47,846 nucleotides of DNA from UBA5004 sp038061835 (GTDB lineage Bacteria; Patescibacteriota; Minisyncoccia; Phycocordibacterales; Zambryskibacteraceae). Below are positions 16,545 to 25,272 of this stretch, in pieces. The position numbers and the translations under genes are program-made. Under the pieces are notes generated by a model. The model was given only the letters and a program-made list of their open reading frames with translations. It had not been told where the DNA came from and ran no database searches. The DNA lies in NCBI GenBank assembly GCA_038061835.1, contig JBBTYJ010000017.1, forward strand, positions 1 to 47,846. The letters run 5' to 3'. Within the stretch, counting starts at the first letter, position 1. The number at the start of each line of letters is the position of its first letter.

Positions 16545-17014
16545 GAATGACAACAAGAAAGATGGGAGGGTTTACTATTCTCGAGATTCTACTTGCTTTG
16601 CTTCTGATCACACTCGCCGTTTCCATTATCACGGTGTCATTCTCCAAACTCAACTCTTCCCAAGTTCTTGATAAGAGCACTGACTTAATTATCTCTATTA
16701 TGGATGAGGCACGATCACTCACTCTTTCTTCAAAAGACGATACCCAATACGGTGTTTATTTGGGGGAATCACAAATAGTTTTATTCAAAGGGAGTATGTA
16801 TTCTGCACTTGAGCCATCAAACGTGACTACTGATATTAATCATCTGGTCGGTATGCGTAATATTGTTTTGTCTGGCGGGGGCGCGAGCGTTGTCTTCAAG
16901 CGTTTAACCGGTAATACAGATGAGGCGGGGGTATTTGAGGTTTTTCTTAGATCTTCTCCGACGACCTTTCGTACTATTACCATAAGAGCTACCGGAGTAG
17001 TAGAATCGAACTGA
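16541..17014 (+). CDS. Prepilin-like protein (type IV pilin N-terminal motif)
   Basis: A 157-residue protein with a short basic leader and the prepilin peptidase site G|FTILEILLALLLIT, including Glu at position 5 after the cleavage site and a long hydrophobic helix. The C-terminal part is beta-rich (GVYLGESQIVLFKG, GVFEVFLRSSPTTFRTITIRATG), as in minor pseudopilins of the GspH/FimT kind. It overlaps pilC by 4 bp. Which pilus subunit it is cannot be told from sequence. Confidence 0.85.
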   Translation: MRMTTRKMGGFTILEILLALLLITLAVSIITVSFSKLNSSQVLDKSTDLIISIMDEARSLTLSSKDDTQYGVYLGESQIVLFKGSMYSALEPSNVTTDINHLVGMRNIVLSGGGASVVFKRLTGNTDEAGVFEVFLRSSPTTFRTITIRATGVVESN

Positions 17015-17022
17015 AGACTTCT

Positions 17023-17517
17023 ATGCAAATTTCTGCAACAAAAAATTTAAAATATGGTCTGACATTGGTAGAAGTGATTATGGCTACCTCCATTATTCTG
17101 GTTTTTCTTCTGGCACTTTTTGGCACCCATAATCTTTATCTAAAAACAGCTTTTTCCAACGGCGAAGTTGTCAAAGCGACAGCGTTGGCTGAAGAAGGTT
17201 TGGAGGCCGTACGATTTTTGCGGGATTCTTCTTGGAACACCAATATTGAACCACTGTTCATAAACACGGATTATTATTTGGTTTTTGACGGAGACGGCTG
17301 GCAAATAACCACTGCGCATGCGTTTATAGATAATCGTTTTGAGAGGAAAATAATGTTTTCTTCTGTTTATCGGGATGTATCTGGTGGTATTGTTGCGTCG
17401 GGAGGAACACTCGATCCGGATACCAGGATGGTTGTTTCTAGCGTTTCTTGGCTCCAAGCCAATGCGACTACGACAAAATCTATTTCTACTTATATCGCCA
17501 ATATTTTTGATAACTAA
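17023..17517 (+). CDS. Prepilin-like protein, minor pseudopilin
   Basis: 164 residues. The leader MQISATKNLKYG ends in the processing site G|LTLVEVIMATSIILVF, with the conserved Glu5. The globular part includes ALAEEGLEAVRFLRDSSWN, a segment typical of PilV/GspI-type minor pilins in this lineage. Third gene after pilB in the operon, 8 bp after the previous stop. Confidence 0.85.
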   Translation: MQISATKNLKYGLTLVEVIMATSIILVFLLALFGTHNLYLKTAFSNGEVVKATALAEEGLEAVRFLRDSSWNTNIEPLFINTDYYLVFDGDGWQITTAHAFIDNRFERKIMFSSVYRDVSGGIVASGGTLDPDTRMVVSSVSWLQANATTTKSISTYIANIFDN

Positions 17518-17518
17518 A

Positions 17519-18028
17519 ATGCCTACTTACACCAAGTTTCAACGAGGTTTCTCTTTAGTAGAAATGATTAGTTACATTGCCATCCTAGTACTTATGCTCG
17601 GAATTATTACTAATACTATTATTGCTGTGGTGCATTCTGGACGCGCTATTAAGTCATTAAAAAATGTTGAAACCTCGGCCATTATCAGTATGGAGCGATT
17701 GACGAGAGAATTAAGACAGGCAGAAAGTGTCAACGTTAGCTCAAGCGTTTTAGATTCCAATCCTGGCCGGCTCATACTGGAGGGAAAAGATGATGCCGGA
17801 GCTCCAAGGACCGTGGAATTTTATCTTCTTGATAATCAACTTTTTTATAAGGAAAATGGGATTGATATTGGTACTCTGTCCCAATCTGACACCCGAGTCA
17901 CAAATCTAGTTTTCCGTCTCTTTCCTGGTTTGGATTCGATGGGCGTGAGAACCGAGATGACTATTGAAAGCGGTACAAGTACCCATTACCGCTCGGAAAA
18001 TTATTATCTTTCAGCACTTATCCGATGA
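17519..18028 (+). CDS. Prepilin-like protein, PilW/GspJ-type
   Basis: I place the start at the ATG at 17519, one nucleotide after the previous stop, because the processing site G|FSLVEMISYIAILVLMLG then sits 10 residues from the start; a longer frame begins inside the upstream gene. The 169-residue product has the long N-terminal helix and a beta-rich C-terminus (RTVEFYLLDNQLFYKENG), like GspJ/PilW. It overlaps the next gene by ATGA. Confidence 0.83.
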   Translation: MPTYTKFQRGFSLVEMISYIAILVLMLGIITNTIIAVVHSGRAIKSLKNVETSAIISMERLTRELRQAESVNVSSSVLDSNPGRLILEGKDDAGAPRTVEFYLLDNQLFYKENGIDIGTLSQSDTRVTNLVFRLFPGLDSMGVRTEMTIESGTSTHYRSENYYLSALIR

Positions 18029-19320
18029 TTGACAAACGAACACGATTGGATTCGGGACAAGCGATGATGGTGGCAACCATCCTATTTTTAGCGGTATCGG
18101 TTACAATACTTTTTGGTTTGGTTGGTCCCATTATCAAACAGCAGAGGATAACGTCGCAAATGTTGTTGTCGCGTCAGAGTTATTTCTTGGCTGAAGCCGG
18201 TGTAGAAGACGTAGTTTACAGATTAAAAACTGGTAGATCAGTCATGCCAACAGAGTTTTTGAGCTTGGATGGTCATACTGTGACTGTAACCACCGCCGAT
18301 ACTCTTGAGGGAAAACAGATTGTCTCTGTTGCAGATGTCGAAAATGCAGTACGTAAGCTGAGAACTGACGTGGCGCTTGGTTCGGGAGTATCATTCCACT
18401 TTGGCATACAGGCAGGAACAGGCGGATTAATTATGGAAAACACCTCTTCCATTTCAGGTAATGTGTTCTCAAATGGAGCTGTAAGGGGGTCTGGACCTAC
18501 AAACAATATTATTCGTGGCGATGTAGTATCTACCGGATCTGGCGGGCTTGTCGATAACGTGCACGCTACTAGTTCGGTCTACGCGCATACTATTCGTAAT
18601 GCCGAAATAAATGGCAACACTTATTATCAAACTATCTCCAACACGACAGTATTTGGCACGATGTATCCCGGGAGTGTGGATCAGGTGGCAGCCCCCCTTC
18701 CGATTCCCGATGAACAGATAGAAGAATGGAAACAGGTGGCTTTGAGTGGCGGGGTCATTTCATCTCCGTGTCCGTATCAAATTACTAATACTGTTACACT
18801 TGGACCCGTCAAAATTAACTGTGATCTGGAAATCAAAGGTACCGGATACACGGTAACCCTGGGTGGCAACATCTGGGTAGAGGGAAATATTGAGATTGAA
18901 AACTCACCTACGATCAAAGTAGCTTCTAGTATGGGTAGTAAGGGGGTGGTGGTAATTGCAGATAGACCCTCCGCTCAGACTACAAGCGGTAAAATTTCGC
19001 TTGCAAATTCGGTAGTGTTTGAGGGTTCAGGCTCGCCCGGTTCACATGCTATGTTTATTTCTCAGAATCGGAGCGCTGAATCCGGCGGAGATTTAGTTGC
19101 CATAGATGTAAAAAATACCGTATCCGGCGCTCTTTTAGTATATGCGGCACATGGCGAAATACTTTTACAAAACAACATTAATCTTAAGGAAGTGTCGGCT
19201 TATAGAATACGGCTTAAGAATACAGCTAAGGTGATCTACGAAACTGGCATTGTCAATCTCCTTTTTGATTCCGGGCCAAGTGGTGGCTACGAAATTTTAA
19301 GCTGGAAAGAAATAGAGTAG
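18025..19320 (+). CDS. PilX-like pilus-associated protein with large beta-helical domain
   Basis: The 431-residue protein starts with a PilX/GspK-like N-terminal helix (SGQAMMVATILFLAVSVTILFGLVG) followed by SYFLAEAGVEDVVYRLK, a signature seen in pilus-operon proteins. There is no canonical G|FxxxE site. Residues about 120-410 look like repeating short beta strands (GNVFSNGAVRGSGPTNNIIRGDVVSTGSGG, TVTLGGNIWVEGNIEI), suggesting a beta-helix displayed at the pilus tip or cell surface. Last gene of the pilus operon; tpiA follows after 10 bp. Confidence 0.75.
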   Translation: MIDKRTRLDSGQAMMVATILFLAVSVTILFGLVGPIIKQQRITSQMLLSRQSYFLAEAGVEDVVYRLKTGRSVMPTEFLSLDGHTVTVTTADTLEGKQIVSVADVENAVRKLRTDVALGSGVSFHFGIQAGTGGLIMENTSSISGNVFSNGAVRGSGPTNNIIRGDVVSTGSGGLVDNVHATSSVYAHTIRNAEINGNTYYQTISNTTVFGTMYPGSVDQVAAPLPIPDEQIEEWKQVALSGGVISSPCPYQITNTVTLGPVKINCDLEIKGTGYTVTLGGNIWVEGNIEIENSPTIKVASSMGSKGVVVIADRPSAQTTSGKISLANSVVFEGSGSPGSHAMFISQNRSAESGGDLVAIDVKNTVSGALLVYAAHGEILLQNNINLKEVSAYRIRLKNTAKVIYETGIVNLLFDSGPSGGYEILSWKEIE

Positions 19321-19330
19321 AATTGAATTT

Positions 19331-20098
19331 ATGGCAAAATCCATTCTGGTTGCAAATTGGAAGAATCACCCCGGTTCGCTTGCAGAGACAAAGACACTTC
19401 TAGCTCAATTAGCCAGAAGCGCTTCAATTTACAAAAAGCTCGCTTGTTTCATTGCTCCGCCACTAACTTATTTTGGTGTATGTTCCGAGCGTTCCAGAAA
19501 TTTTGCTCATCTGGCTTCTCAAGATATTTCCTCTCAACCTGTCGGAACTTATACCGGACAAATCACTACGGATATTTTAAAAAGTTTTGGAACAAAGCTT
19601 GCCATTATCGGCCATAGTGAACAACGGGCGATGGGTGAGACGAACGAATCTGTTTCACAGAAGGTTAAAGTAGCTCTTCGCGCCGGCATCATGCCACTCG
19701 TTTGTATTGGCGAAACATTTAGAGATCAGGACGGTGAACATTTCGAATTCTTGCGCAATGAACTCCAATCATCACTTGCCGGCTTAAATCGGAAGTCTGA
19801 CATCTCCGGTTTAGTGCTTGCTTACGAGCCGGTCTGGGCCATAGGTAAACATGCTCAAGACGCCATAACACCGACAGATCTCTCGCAATCAATAATTTTT
19901 CTCAAGAAGATTTTGACGGACATGTTCGGTCGTGCGATAGCAGAACGAGTTCCTATCCTCTATGGGGGTTCTGTTGAGCCGGATAATGCCGGAGTACTTT
20001 TTAAGGAAACGGGGATCAAGGGATTTTTGGTTGGTCACGCCTCTCTTAACGCTCAAAGTTTCAAAACCATAGCCGTTTCAATTATTTCAAAACAATGA
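19331..20098 (+). CDS. tpiA: Triosephosphate isomerase
   Basis: 255 residues; interconverts dihydroxyacetone phosphate and glyceraldehyde 3-phosphate. The catalytic residues are in their normal settings: Lys in VANWKN, His in IIGHSEQR, Glu in LAYEPVWAIG, and the phosphate-binding YGGSVEPDN and FLVGHASL. Loop 6 follows the Glu as usual. It overlaps pgk by 4 bp (ATGA), so glycolytic genes tpiA and pgk are translationally coupled. Confidence 0.95.
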   Translation: MAKSILVANWKNHPGSLAETKTLLAQLARSASIYKKLACFIAPPLTYFGVCSERSRNFAHLASQDISSQPVGTYTGQITTDILKSFGTKLAIIGHSEQRAMGETNESVSQKVKVALRAGIMPLVCIGETFRDQDGEHFEFLRNELQSSLAGLNRKSDISGLVLAYEPVWAIGKHAQDAITPTDLSQSIIFLKKILTDMFGRAIAERVPILYGGSVEPDNAGVLFKETGIKGFLVGHASLNAQSFKTIAVSIISKQ

Positions 20099-21120
20099 AA
20101 TCGATTCTTGAGGCGGGTAATTTGGGTGGCAAGAAAGTATTGGTACGAGTGGACTGGAGCGTACCCACTGACAGCGGCAAGGTGATAAATGATTACCAAA
20201 TAAGAAAATCGCTTCCAACTATAGAGTATTTACAAAAAGCCGGAGCTCGAATCACTCTTTTGAGTCATGCAGAGAAAAATGAAGACTCCCTATTATCCAT
20301 ATATAAACACGCAAAAGAGTTTCTTCCGCGGCTTACATTTGTTGAGCCCAGTGATCTGACGCTTCTTGAAAATCTTCGTCAGAATGCAGGTGAAAGAGAA
20401 AACTCTACAAAGTTTGCCAAGGAACTTGCCGAGTTGGGAGACATTTTTGTCAATGAAGCTTTCCCCGTTTCTCATCGAGAACATGCTTCTATAGTAGGGT
20501 TACCTCGGCTTCTGCCGAGTTTTTTCGGTTTGCAGTTTGCTGACGAAATCAAGGAGTTGTCTCGCGCCTTTTATCCCAAGAGACCCTTTCTTTTTATCTT
20601 AGGTGGGGCAAAATTTGATACTAAACTACCACTTTTGGGAAAGTTCATAAATATTGCCGACGAAATCTTTGTGGGTGGCGCCTTGGCCAACAACTTTCTT
20701 AAATTTCAAGGTATGGATGTCGGCAATTCTCTGGTGGATGATAGAGACTTCGGATTATCTAAATTGTTGGAAACAAAAAAGATTATTCTACCCGAAGACA
20801 CCATTGTGGTCGATCGCAAAATTATGGATGCAGGGCCCATTACGATGGAACATTTAAAATCAAAAATTGAGGCCGCAAAATTGATCTTATGGAACGGGCC
20901 TCTAGGTTTTTATGAGCTTGGTTATAAAACGGCGACTCTGCAATTGGCGAAGATGATTGTCGAACTCGGGCGCGACTCTATTGTTGGTGGCGGAGACACT
21001 TTGGCTGCCATACGGGAATTGGATGTTTGGGACAAGTTTTCTTTTGTTTCAACGGGCGGAGGAGCAATGCTTGATTTTCTAGCCACGGGCACGCTACCGG
21101 GCATCGAAGCTTTAAAATAA
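20095..21120 (+). CDS. pgk: Phosphoglycerate kinase, compact form
   Basis: The kinase making ATP from 1,3-bisphosphoglycerate. Core motifs are present: VRVDWSVP (usually VRVDFNVP), VNEAFPVSHREHAS, FILGGAKFDTKL, LWNGPLGFYE, GGGDTLAAI and STGGGAMLDFLATGTLPG. At 341 residues it is about 50-60 residues shorter than typical bacterial enzymes, with losses in N-terminal domain loops (the usual HLGRP segment reads LLSHAEKNE). It is probably active because substrate and nucleotide loops remain, but the missing Arg of HLGRP merits attention. Confidence 0.93.
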   Translation: MKSILEAGNLGGKKVLVRVDWSVPTDSGKVINDYQIRKSLPTIEYLQKAGARITLLSHAEKNEDSLLSIYKHAKEFLPRLTFVEPSDLTLLENLRQNAGERENSTKFAKELAELGDIFVNEAFPVSHREHASIVGLPRLLPSFFGLQFADEIKELSRAFYPKRPFLFILGGAKFDTKLPLLGKFINIADEIFVGGALANNFLKFQGMDVGNSLVDDRDFGLSKLLETKKIILPEDTIVVDRKIMDAGPITMEHLKSKIEAAKLILWNGPLGFYELGYKTATLQLAKMIVELGRDSIVGGGDTLAAIRELDVWDKFSFVSTGGGAMLDFLATGTLPGIEALK

Positions 21121-21156
21121 CAGTATAAATGATGTTAGTATCAATAAATATACTTG

Positions 21157-21192
21157 TACGTTATAATTATGCTATAGCATTAAAGTAACGTA
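21157..21192 (+). repeat. 36-bp double palindrome, upstream copy at locus 1
   Basis: Arms TACGTTA and TAACGTA enclose 5-bp spacers and the perfect 12-bp palindrome ATGCTATAGCAT. A consensus -10 hexamer TATAAT (21162-21167) overlaps the left arm, and the last base is the A of the start codon at 21192. Occupancy would block transcription, so it is probably an operator for the gene it precedes. A sister copy lies 26 nt after the stop codon. Confidence 0.9.
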
Positions 21193-21758
21193 TGGGAAAA
21201 CTTGAAGAAAAGGGCGGAAAAAGATCGAGACGTAAACATTTGCAATACGCAATCCTTCAAACAGTCGCTGCTGTGGGAGTATTGAGTATTGGTCTCGTAG
21301 CTCCTAATGTATTAGGGGCTCTTATCAAATTAGGTATCATTCCAAATAAAAGACAAAAGGAATATATAAGTTCTTCCGCAAGCAAATTAACCAAGCGAGG
21401 ACTGCTCTCTTATGATGGTAGGCAGTACTGTCTGACTCCAGACGGAGAGAAGATTTTACGCCGTTGGCAATTTGCTGACTTTAGATTGCAGAAACCGAAG
21501 AAGTGGGACAAGAAATGGAGAGTGATCATCTTCGATATTCCAGAGAAAAAGAAACATATTCGAAATCAAATCACGATGTTCTTTCGACAAGCCGAGTTTC
21601 TACGTCTTCAAGATAGTGTTTGGATTTATCCTTATGATTGTGAAGACATTGTAACATTACTGAAGATTGATTTCAGAATTGGTAAATATCTACTGTATTT
21701 AATTGTGGATGAGTTGGAAAATGATAAACATTTACGTGAAGATTTCGGCCTGATCTAA
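21192..21758 (+). CDS. PaaX/Cas2-like regulator or nuclease-fold protein, copy 1
   Basis: A 188-residue protein with an N-terminal winged-helix-like part (about 15-95, SSSASKLTKRGLLSYDGRQYCLTPDG) and a C-terminal part like the Cas2-fold domain of PaaX regulators (about 105-185): KKWRVIIFDIPEKKKHIRNQ, then LQDSVWIYPYDCED. The Asp in IIFDIP sits where Cas2 nucleases carry their metal-binding Asp. By my manual ungapped count it shares about 125 of 188 residues with the copy at 30505. No cas1, other cas gene or CRISPR array is present. Bracketing 36-bp palindromes suggest autoregulation or mobility. Confidence 0.75.
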   Translation: MGKLEEKGGKRSRRKHLQYAILQTVAAVGVLSIGLVAPNVLGALIKLGIIPNKRQKEYISSSASKLTKRGLLSYDGRQYCLTPDGEKILRRWQFADFRLQKPKKWDKKWRVIIFDIPEKKKHIRNQITMFFRQAEFLRLQDSVWIYPYDCEDIVTLLKIDFRIGKYLLYLIVDELENDKHLREDFGLI

Positions 21759-21784
21759 TCTAATTTTATCTATAATTTATTCGA

Positions 21785-21820
21785 TACGTTAATAAAATGC
21801 TATAGCATTAAAGTAACGTA
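21785..21820 (+). repeat. 36-bp double palindrome, downstream copy at locus 1
   Basis: Same length, same TACGTTA/TAACGTA arms and same inner palindrome ATGCTATAGCAT as the upstream copy, but the left spacer is ATAAA, so the TATAAT hexamer is absent. It has no T tract and is unlikely to be just a terminator. Confidence 0.9.
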
Positions 21821-21870
21821 TACATATAGCAACATTGGCAAAGACATTGTTCTTGAATTTTTGAAAAAAG

Positions 21871-21895
21871 AAAGGGCCGAGATTGCTCGCCCTTT
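21871..21895 (-). terminator. Rho-independent terminator for the 45-residue gene
   Basis: AAAGGGC and GCCCTTT pair around an 11-nt loop; the minus strand continues into CTTTTTTC. It lies 23 bp beyond the stop of the small gene at 21918. Confidence 0.65.
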
Positions 21896-21917
21896 CAAGT
21901 TCGTGGTAGTGTCACAG

Positions 21918-22055
21918 CTAGGTAGTCTTTTTGGTTAGTACTATTGCTATTACAGCCGTCAACGCGTAGGAAGACAAGTGTAGGTTAGTATAGTAATCCA
22001 AAAGGAGTCCCGCAAAGATACTAATGCTCAACACTCCAAGATGTACAGATGGCAT
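21918..22055 (-). CDS. Small membrane protein of 45 residues
   Basis: A short gene supported by context rather than length: a strong ribosome site AGGGGGAGG 8 nt before the ATG, a plausible promoter farther upstream (TAGACA, 17 bp, TATGTT), and an intrinsic terminator after the stop. The product begins MPSVHLGVLSISIFAGLLLD and continues into a second hydrophobic stretch (ALTAVIAIVL), ending KKTT. It is probably a two-helix membrane peptide. Family and function unknown. It lies between the PaaX/Cas2-like unit and the HIT gene. Confidence 0.6.
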   Translation of the reverse strand: MPSVHLGVLSISIFAGLLLDYYTNLHLSSYALTAVIAIVLTKKTT

Positions 22056-22124
22056 ATTTTAGTCCTCCCCCTGATTTCCAACTGCAACATAGCATATCTA
22101 ATTTAATCTGTCTAGGGGTAGATT

Positions 22125-22499
22125 CTAATTTAATGTAATAGCCTCTCTGATTTTTTGGGCGTTGTTTTCGAAGTCAGTTTTATTGTCGATTACTTTTGAA
22201 TTCGGAAATACCCAAATATGCGCGTGTTCCACCTCATCGCCTATTATTCTTGAAAGTATGAAGTCTGTTCCAAATGCTTTTTGTTGAGCTTTGGCAATTT
22301 TTTGAACTACTTCAAAATATTTTCCGGCGTTGGGAGTATCCCAAACCCATCTGTAGTGTTTTTTTGTAATAATCTGAGTATGCCCCGGAGATTGTGGGTT
22401 GATATCCAGAAACGCTAAAAAATTTTCATCCTCGTACACTTTGTATGATGGAATTTCTCCCTTAACGATTTTACAAAAGATACAGTGAGAATCTTTCAT
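22125..22499 (-). CDS. HIT-family protein with variant histidine triad
   Basis: A 124-residue HIT-domain protein (nucleotide hydrolase or transferase family). It starts with the Zn-ribbon-like CIFCKIVKGEIPSYKVYED, followed by FLAFLDINPQSPGHTQIITKKHY. The active motif, normally HxHxHxx, reads EHAHIWVFP: the first two His, including the expected nucleophile, are present and the third is Trp. Low-level activity or a different substrate is possible. The stop is followed by an 11-bp direct repeat of the gene's last bases (TCTAATTTAAT on the plus strand at about 22094 and 22114). The upstream lamin-tail gene ends 2 bp before its start. Confidence 0.85.
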   Translation of the reverse strand: MKDSHCIFCKIVKGEIPSYKVYEDENFLAFLDINPQSPGHTQIITKKHYRWVWDTPNAGKYFEVVQKIAKAQQKAFGTDFILSRIIGDEVEHAHIWVFPNSKVIDNKTDFENNAQKIREAITLN

Positions 22500-22501
22500 T
22501 T

Positions 22502-23440
22502 TTAATAGGTCTTTTCTACCACAAGTCGACCAAATTGATCTAATAGAGAGACAGTCTCATATTTGTTTGCCCACATTTCCCAACCTTTGCCGAGAAAGAT
22601 TCGCCATGTGCGATCGGCAAAATCTTTGTCACCAACATGATAGGCAATGCAGGAGCCGTAATTAAAACGATTCTTTATAAAGGCGACGCAGGAACTCGAG
22701 AGCGGTTTGTCGTCGACACAATTGGAGCAAATACCCCCATCCTTATCTAAGGTATTAAACTTTGGCGTGTAACAGGACGCCAAACGTTCAATAAATTTTC
22801 GACATTCTGTGTCGAGATTGTTTACCCCCGATTCATTTGCCGGTCTGGGACAGTTGCGCGTAAGCGACGGAGTGAAAGTATATTCGGGTAGATCTTCCAA
22901 ATAGCCGGAACAAATATTTTCTTTGAAACTCACAATCTTGTATGGTGACTGTGAGCCGACCGAACCGGTCGTGATAACGGCGGTTTCGCCAGGCTTGAGC
23001 ACTATATTTTGTAGTGTGTTGAGACTGTTAGGAGAGATAAAGAGCGCTGCCTGTCCGATAATTGCAATATCTGAAGGGAAATATCGCAGAGTTCCGCCAA
23101 AATCGTATGCGCGCTTACTTTTACTATTTTTTAGTTGCCAGTTGGTAATACTAATGGGTTCTCTACTTTTATTATATATAGAAATGTATTCCTCGTATGG
23201 TTGATAGGCAGATCTCGCATTGCCTGTATTCAGAGAGATAGATTTTGCGTAGGATGAGTTGTTTACGGCAAGATTTTCTGTTTTGGAACTTGTGTTTCCA
23301 GTAGCGGAATCAGATGTATTGGACGGTTTGGCTGTTGAGTTAGGAGTTCCTTTAAACGTAGCCAACATAATAACAGCAATAATAGCTAGAATCGCGATAC
23401 CTTCGGCAGTGCTATTGCCCGCTTTGAGCGATTTATTCAT
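22502..23440 (-). CDS. Membrane-anchored lamin-tail-domain protein
   Basis: 312 residues. An N-terminal hydrophobic helix (about 13-30, EGIAILAIIAVIMLATFKG) is followed by a Ser/Thr/Asn-rich linker and an Ig-like lamin-tail (LTD) domain at about 80-180: YISIYNKSREPISITNWQL, YDFGGTLRYF, LKPGETAVITTG. The C-terminal third has paired cysteines (CSGYL, NCPRP, ECRKF, SCYTP, CSNC, SCVAF, SCIAY), suggesting disulfides outside the cytoplasm. LTD domains occur in exported proteins of related bacteria, but the role is not known. It shares a minus-strand transcript with the HIT gene. Confidence 0.75.
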   Translation of the reverse strand: MNKSLKAGNSTAEGIAILAIIAVIMLATFKGTPNSTAKPSNTSDSATGNTSSKTENLAVNNSSYAKSISLNTGNARSAYQPYEEYISIYNKSREPISITNWQLKNSKSKRAYDFGGTLRYFPSDIAIIGQAALFISPNSLNTLQNIVLKPGETAVITTGSVGSQSPYKIVSFKENICSGYLEDLPEYTFTPSLTRNCPRPANESGVNNLDTECRKFIERLASCYTPKFNTLDKDGGICSNCVDDKPLSSSCVAFIKNRFNYGSCIAYHVGDKDFADRTWRIFLGKGWEMWANKYETVSLLDQFGRLVVEKTY

Positions 23441-23506
23441 AAGTTCATCTTAATACGTCTGCTCTTCAACGCCAAGCATGACAGGCAGGCGTGTTAGAAT
23501 AGCCCC

Positions 23507-25159
23507 ATGCAACATTTCCCAGAACTATTTGAAGCCATGCTTAGGGAACGTGGCATCACTCCTGAAGAACAAGAGGGTTTTCTAAATCCCGATTATGAGA
23601 AACTTCATAATCCGCTCGCATTACCCGATATGGAGAAGGCTCGCGACAGAGTAATTAAGGCGGTAAAAGACAATGAACATGTTGTTGTCTTTTCCGATTA
23701 TGACTGCGATGGTTTACCGGGAGCAGTAGTACTTTCTGATTTTTTTGCCCGGATAGGGTACAACAATATTTCCTTCTATGTTCCGCATAGGCATGATGAA
23801 GGTTTTGGTCTCAATCAAGATGCTATAAAAGAAATTATCACACGCGGCACAAAACTCCTTATCACAATTGACTGTGGTATTGCAGATGCGAAAGAAGTAG
23901 CGCTTGCCAATGAAAATGGTGTCGATGTCATTGTCACCGATCATCACAAACCCAATCCTCTGTCAGCGGGCGGACTGCCGAATGCTTACGCTATTGTTAA
24001 TCAAAACAGAGATGACTCGGATTACCCGTTCAAAGGACTCTGCGGGGCGGCATTAGCATTCAAATTGGTACAGGCCGTTGTTTTACAAGAGACATTCGGC
24101 GTTAAGCCCGGTATGGAGAAATGGTCTCTGGATATGGTAGCCATTGCTACCCTGTCGGATATGGTGCCTCTTCTTGATGAGAATAGAATTTTTGCGCGCT
24201 TCGGACTCTCGGTATTGCGCAAGTCTCCCAGACCGGGACTTGCCGCACTTTTCAAAAAAATGAATCTTGATCAAAGTACCGTCTCAGAAGACGATGTTAC
24301 TTTTATGATTACTCCGCGTATTAACGCCGCTTCACGCATGGGCGTGCCGAAGGATGCCTTCCAACTTTTAAGTACAAAAGATTACAGTGAAGCCGAAAGG
24401 CTCGCTCTCTACTTGGAACAAATAAACAATGAGAGAAAGGGCGTGGTGGCAAGTATTGTGAAGGAAGCAAAATTTCGGCTCGCAGGTCGAGAAGATTTGC
24501 CCGATGTTATTGTTATTGGCAATCCAGAGTGGCGCCCGGCTCTTCTTGGCCTGGTCGCCAATTCACTTGTTGAAGAATACGAAAGACCGGTTTTTATTTG
24601 GGGTAGAAGCGGAGATGGAACGCTTAAGGGATCTTGTCGTTCGTACAATGGTTATGATCTTTTTGCTTTGATGAATATTGCGAGTGGCGCGTTTATAGAA
24701 TTCGGTGGACACACTGGGGCTGGCGGATTTTCCGTTACTCTCGAAAGTCTCACTACTCTCGAAGAGAAATTATCTCAGGCCTTATCGAACCTGGAGGCGG
24801 GGTCTTCAAGTGGCGATCTCTCTTTATTTGACATAAACTTGGATGATATTGGGGAAAATCTCTGGAATTTGGTCTCAAGTTTTGCGCCATTCGGTATGGG
24901 GAACAAGAAGCCGATTTTTAAAATTCCCAAAGCAGAAATAAAGTCAGTCAGAAAATTTGGTAAAGAAAGCAATCATCTCGAAGTTACATTTAACAGTGGA
25001 AAGAATGAAATCAAGGCCATTTCTTTTTTCTCGAGCCCGGATTCTTATCCTACCCCTCTTACTCCCGGTACACGTGTCTCTCTACTTGCTAATCTCGAAA
25101 AATCATATTTCAGAAATTATCCAGAGTTACGCTTAAGGATTGTTGATATAGAACCATAA
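23507..25159 (+). CDS. recJ: Single-strand-specific exonuclease RecJ
   Basis: A 550-residue DHH/DHHA1 nuclease that degrades single-stranded DNA 5' to 3' in recombination and repair. Motifs: VVFSDYDCDG (64-69 region, first metal Asp residues), ITIDCGIAD, TDHHKP (DHH at 145-147), and the DHHA1 glycine motif FGGHTGAGGF near 405. A C-terminal OB-fold region ends in YFRNYPELRLRIVDIEP. The last 69 bp are repeated at 25653-25721 beyond a membrane-protein insert. The gene may take part in processing DNA imported through the ComEC system nearby. Confidence 0.94.
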   Translation: MQHFPELFEAMLRERGITPEEQEGFLNPDYEKLHNPLALPDMEKARDRVIKAVKDNEHVVVFSDYDCDGLPGAVVLSDFFARIGYNNISFYVPHRHDEGFGLNQDAIKEIITRGTKLLITIDCGIADAKEVALANENGVDVIVTDHHKPNPLSAGGLPNAYAIVNQNRDDSDYPFKGLCGAALAFKLVQAVVLQETFGVKPGMEKWSLDMVAIATLSDMVPLLDENRIFARFGLSVLRKSPRPGLAALFKKMNLDQSTVSEDDVTFMITPRINAASRMGVPKDAFQLLSTKDYSEAERLALYLEQINNERKGVVASIVKEAKFRLAGREDLPDVIVIGNPEWRPALLGLVANSLVEEYERPVFIWGRSGDGTLKGSCRSYNGYDLFALMNIASGAFIEFGGHTGAGGFSVTLESLTTLEEKLSQALSNLEAGSSSGDLSLFDINLDDIGENLWNLVSSFAPFGMGNKKPIFKIPKAEIKSVRKFGKESNHLEVTFNSGKNEIKAISFFSSPDSYPTPLTPGTRVSLLANLEKSYFRNYPELRLRIVDIEP

Positions 25160-25272
25160 ATCAGGATAAAGTCATCCATACTGCATGTGGATATCATTAA
25201 AAATACCAGAAATGAATTATGTTAGAATAAGGGGGAGGATTTTTTAATTTATATAAACTTAAAAGTATTATT

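Noticed and set aside
22094..22124. Fifth 3'-end duplication after the HIT gene
   Set aside because: Only an 11-bp AT-rich direct repeat was found, too short to separate from chance.
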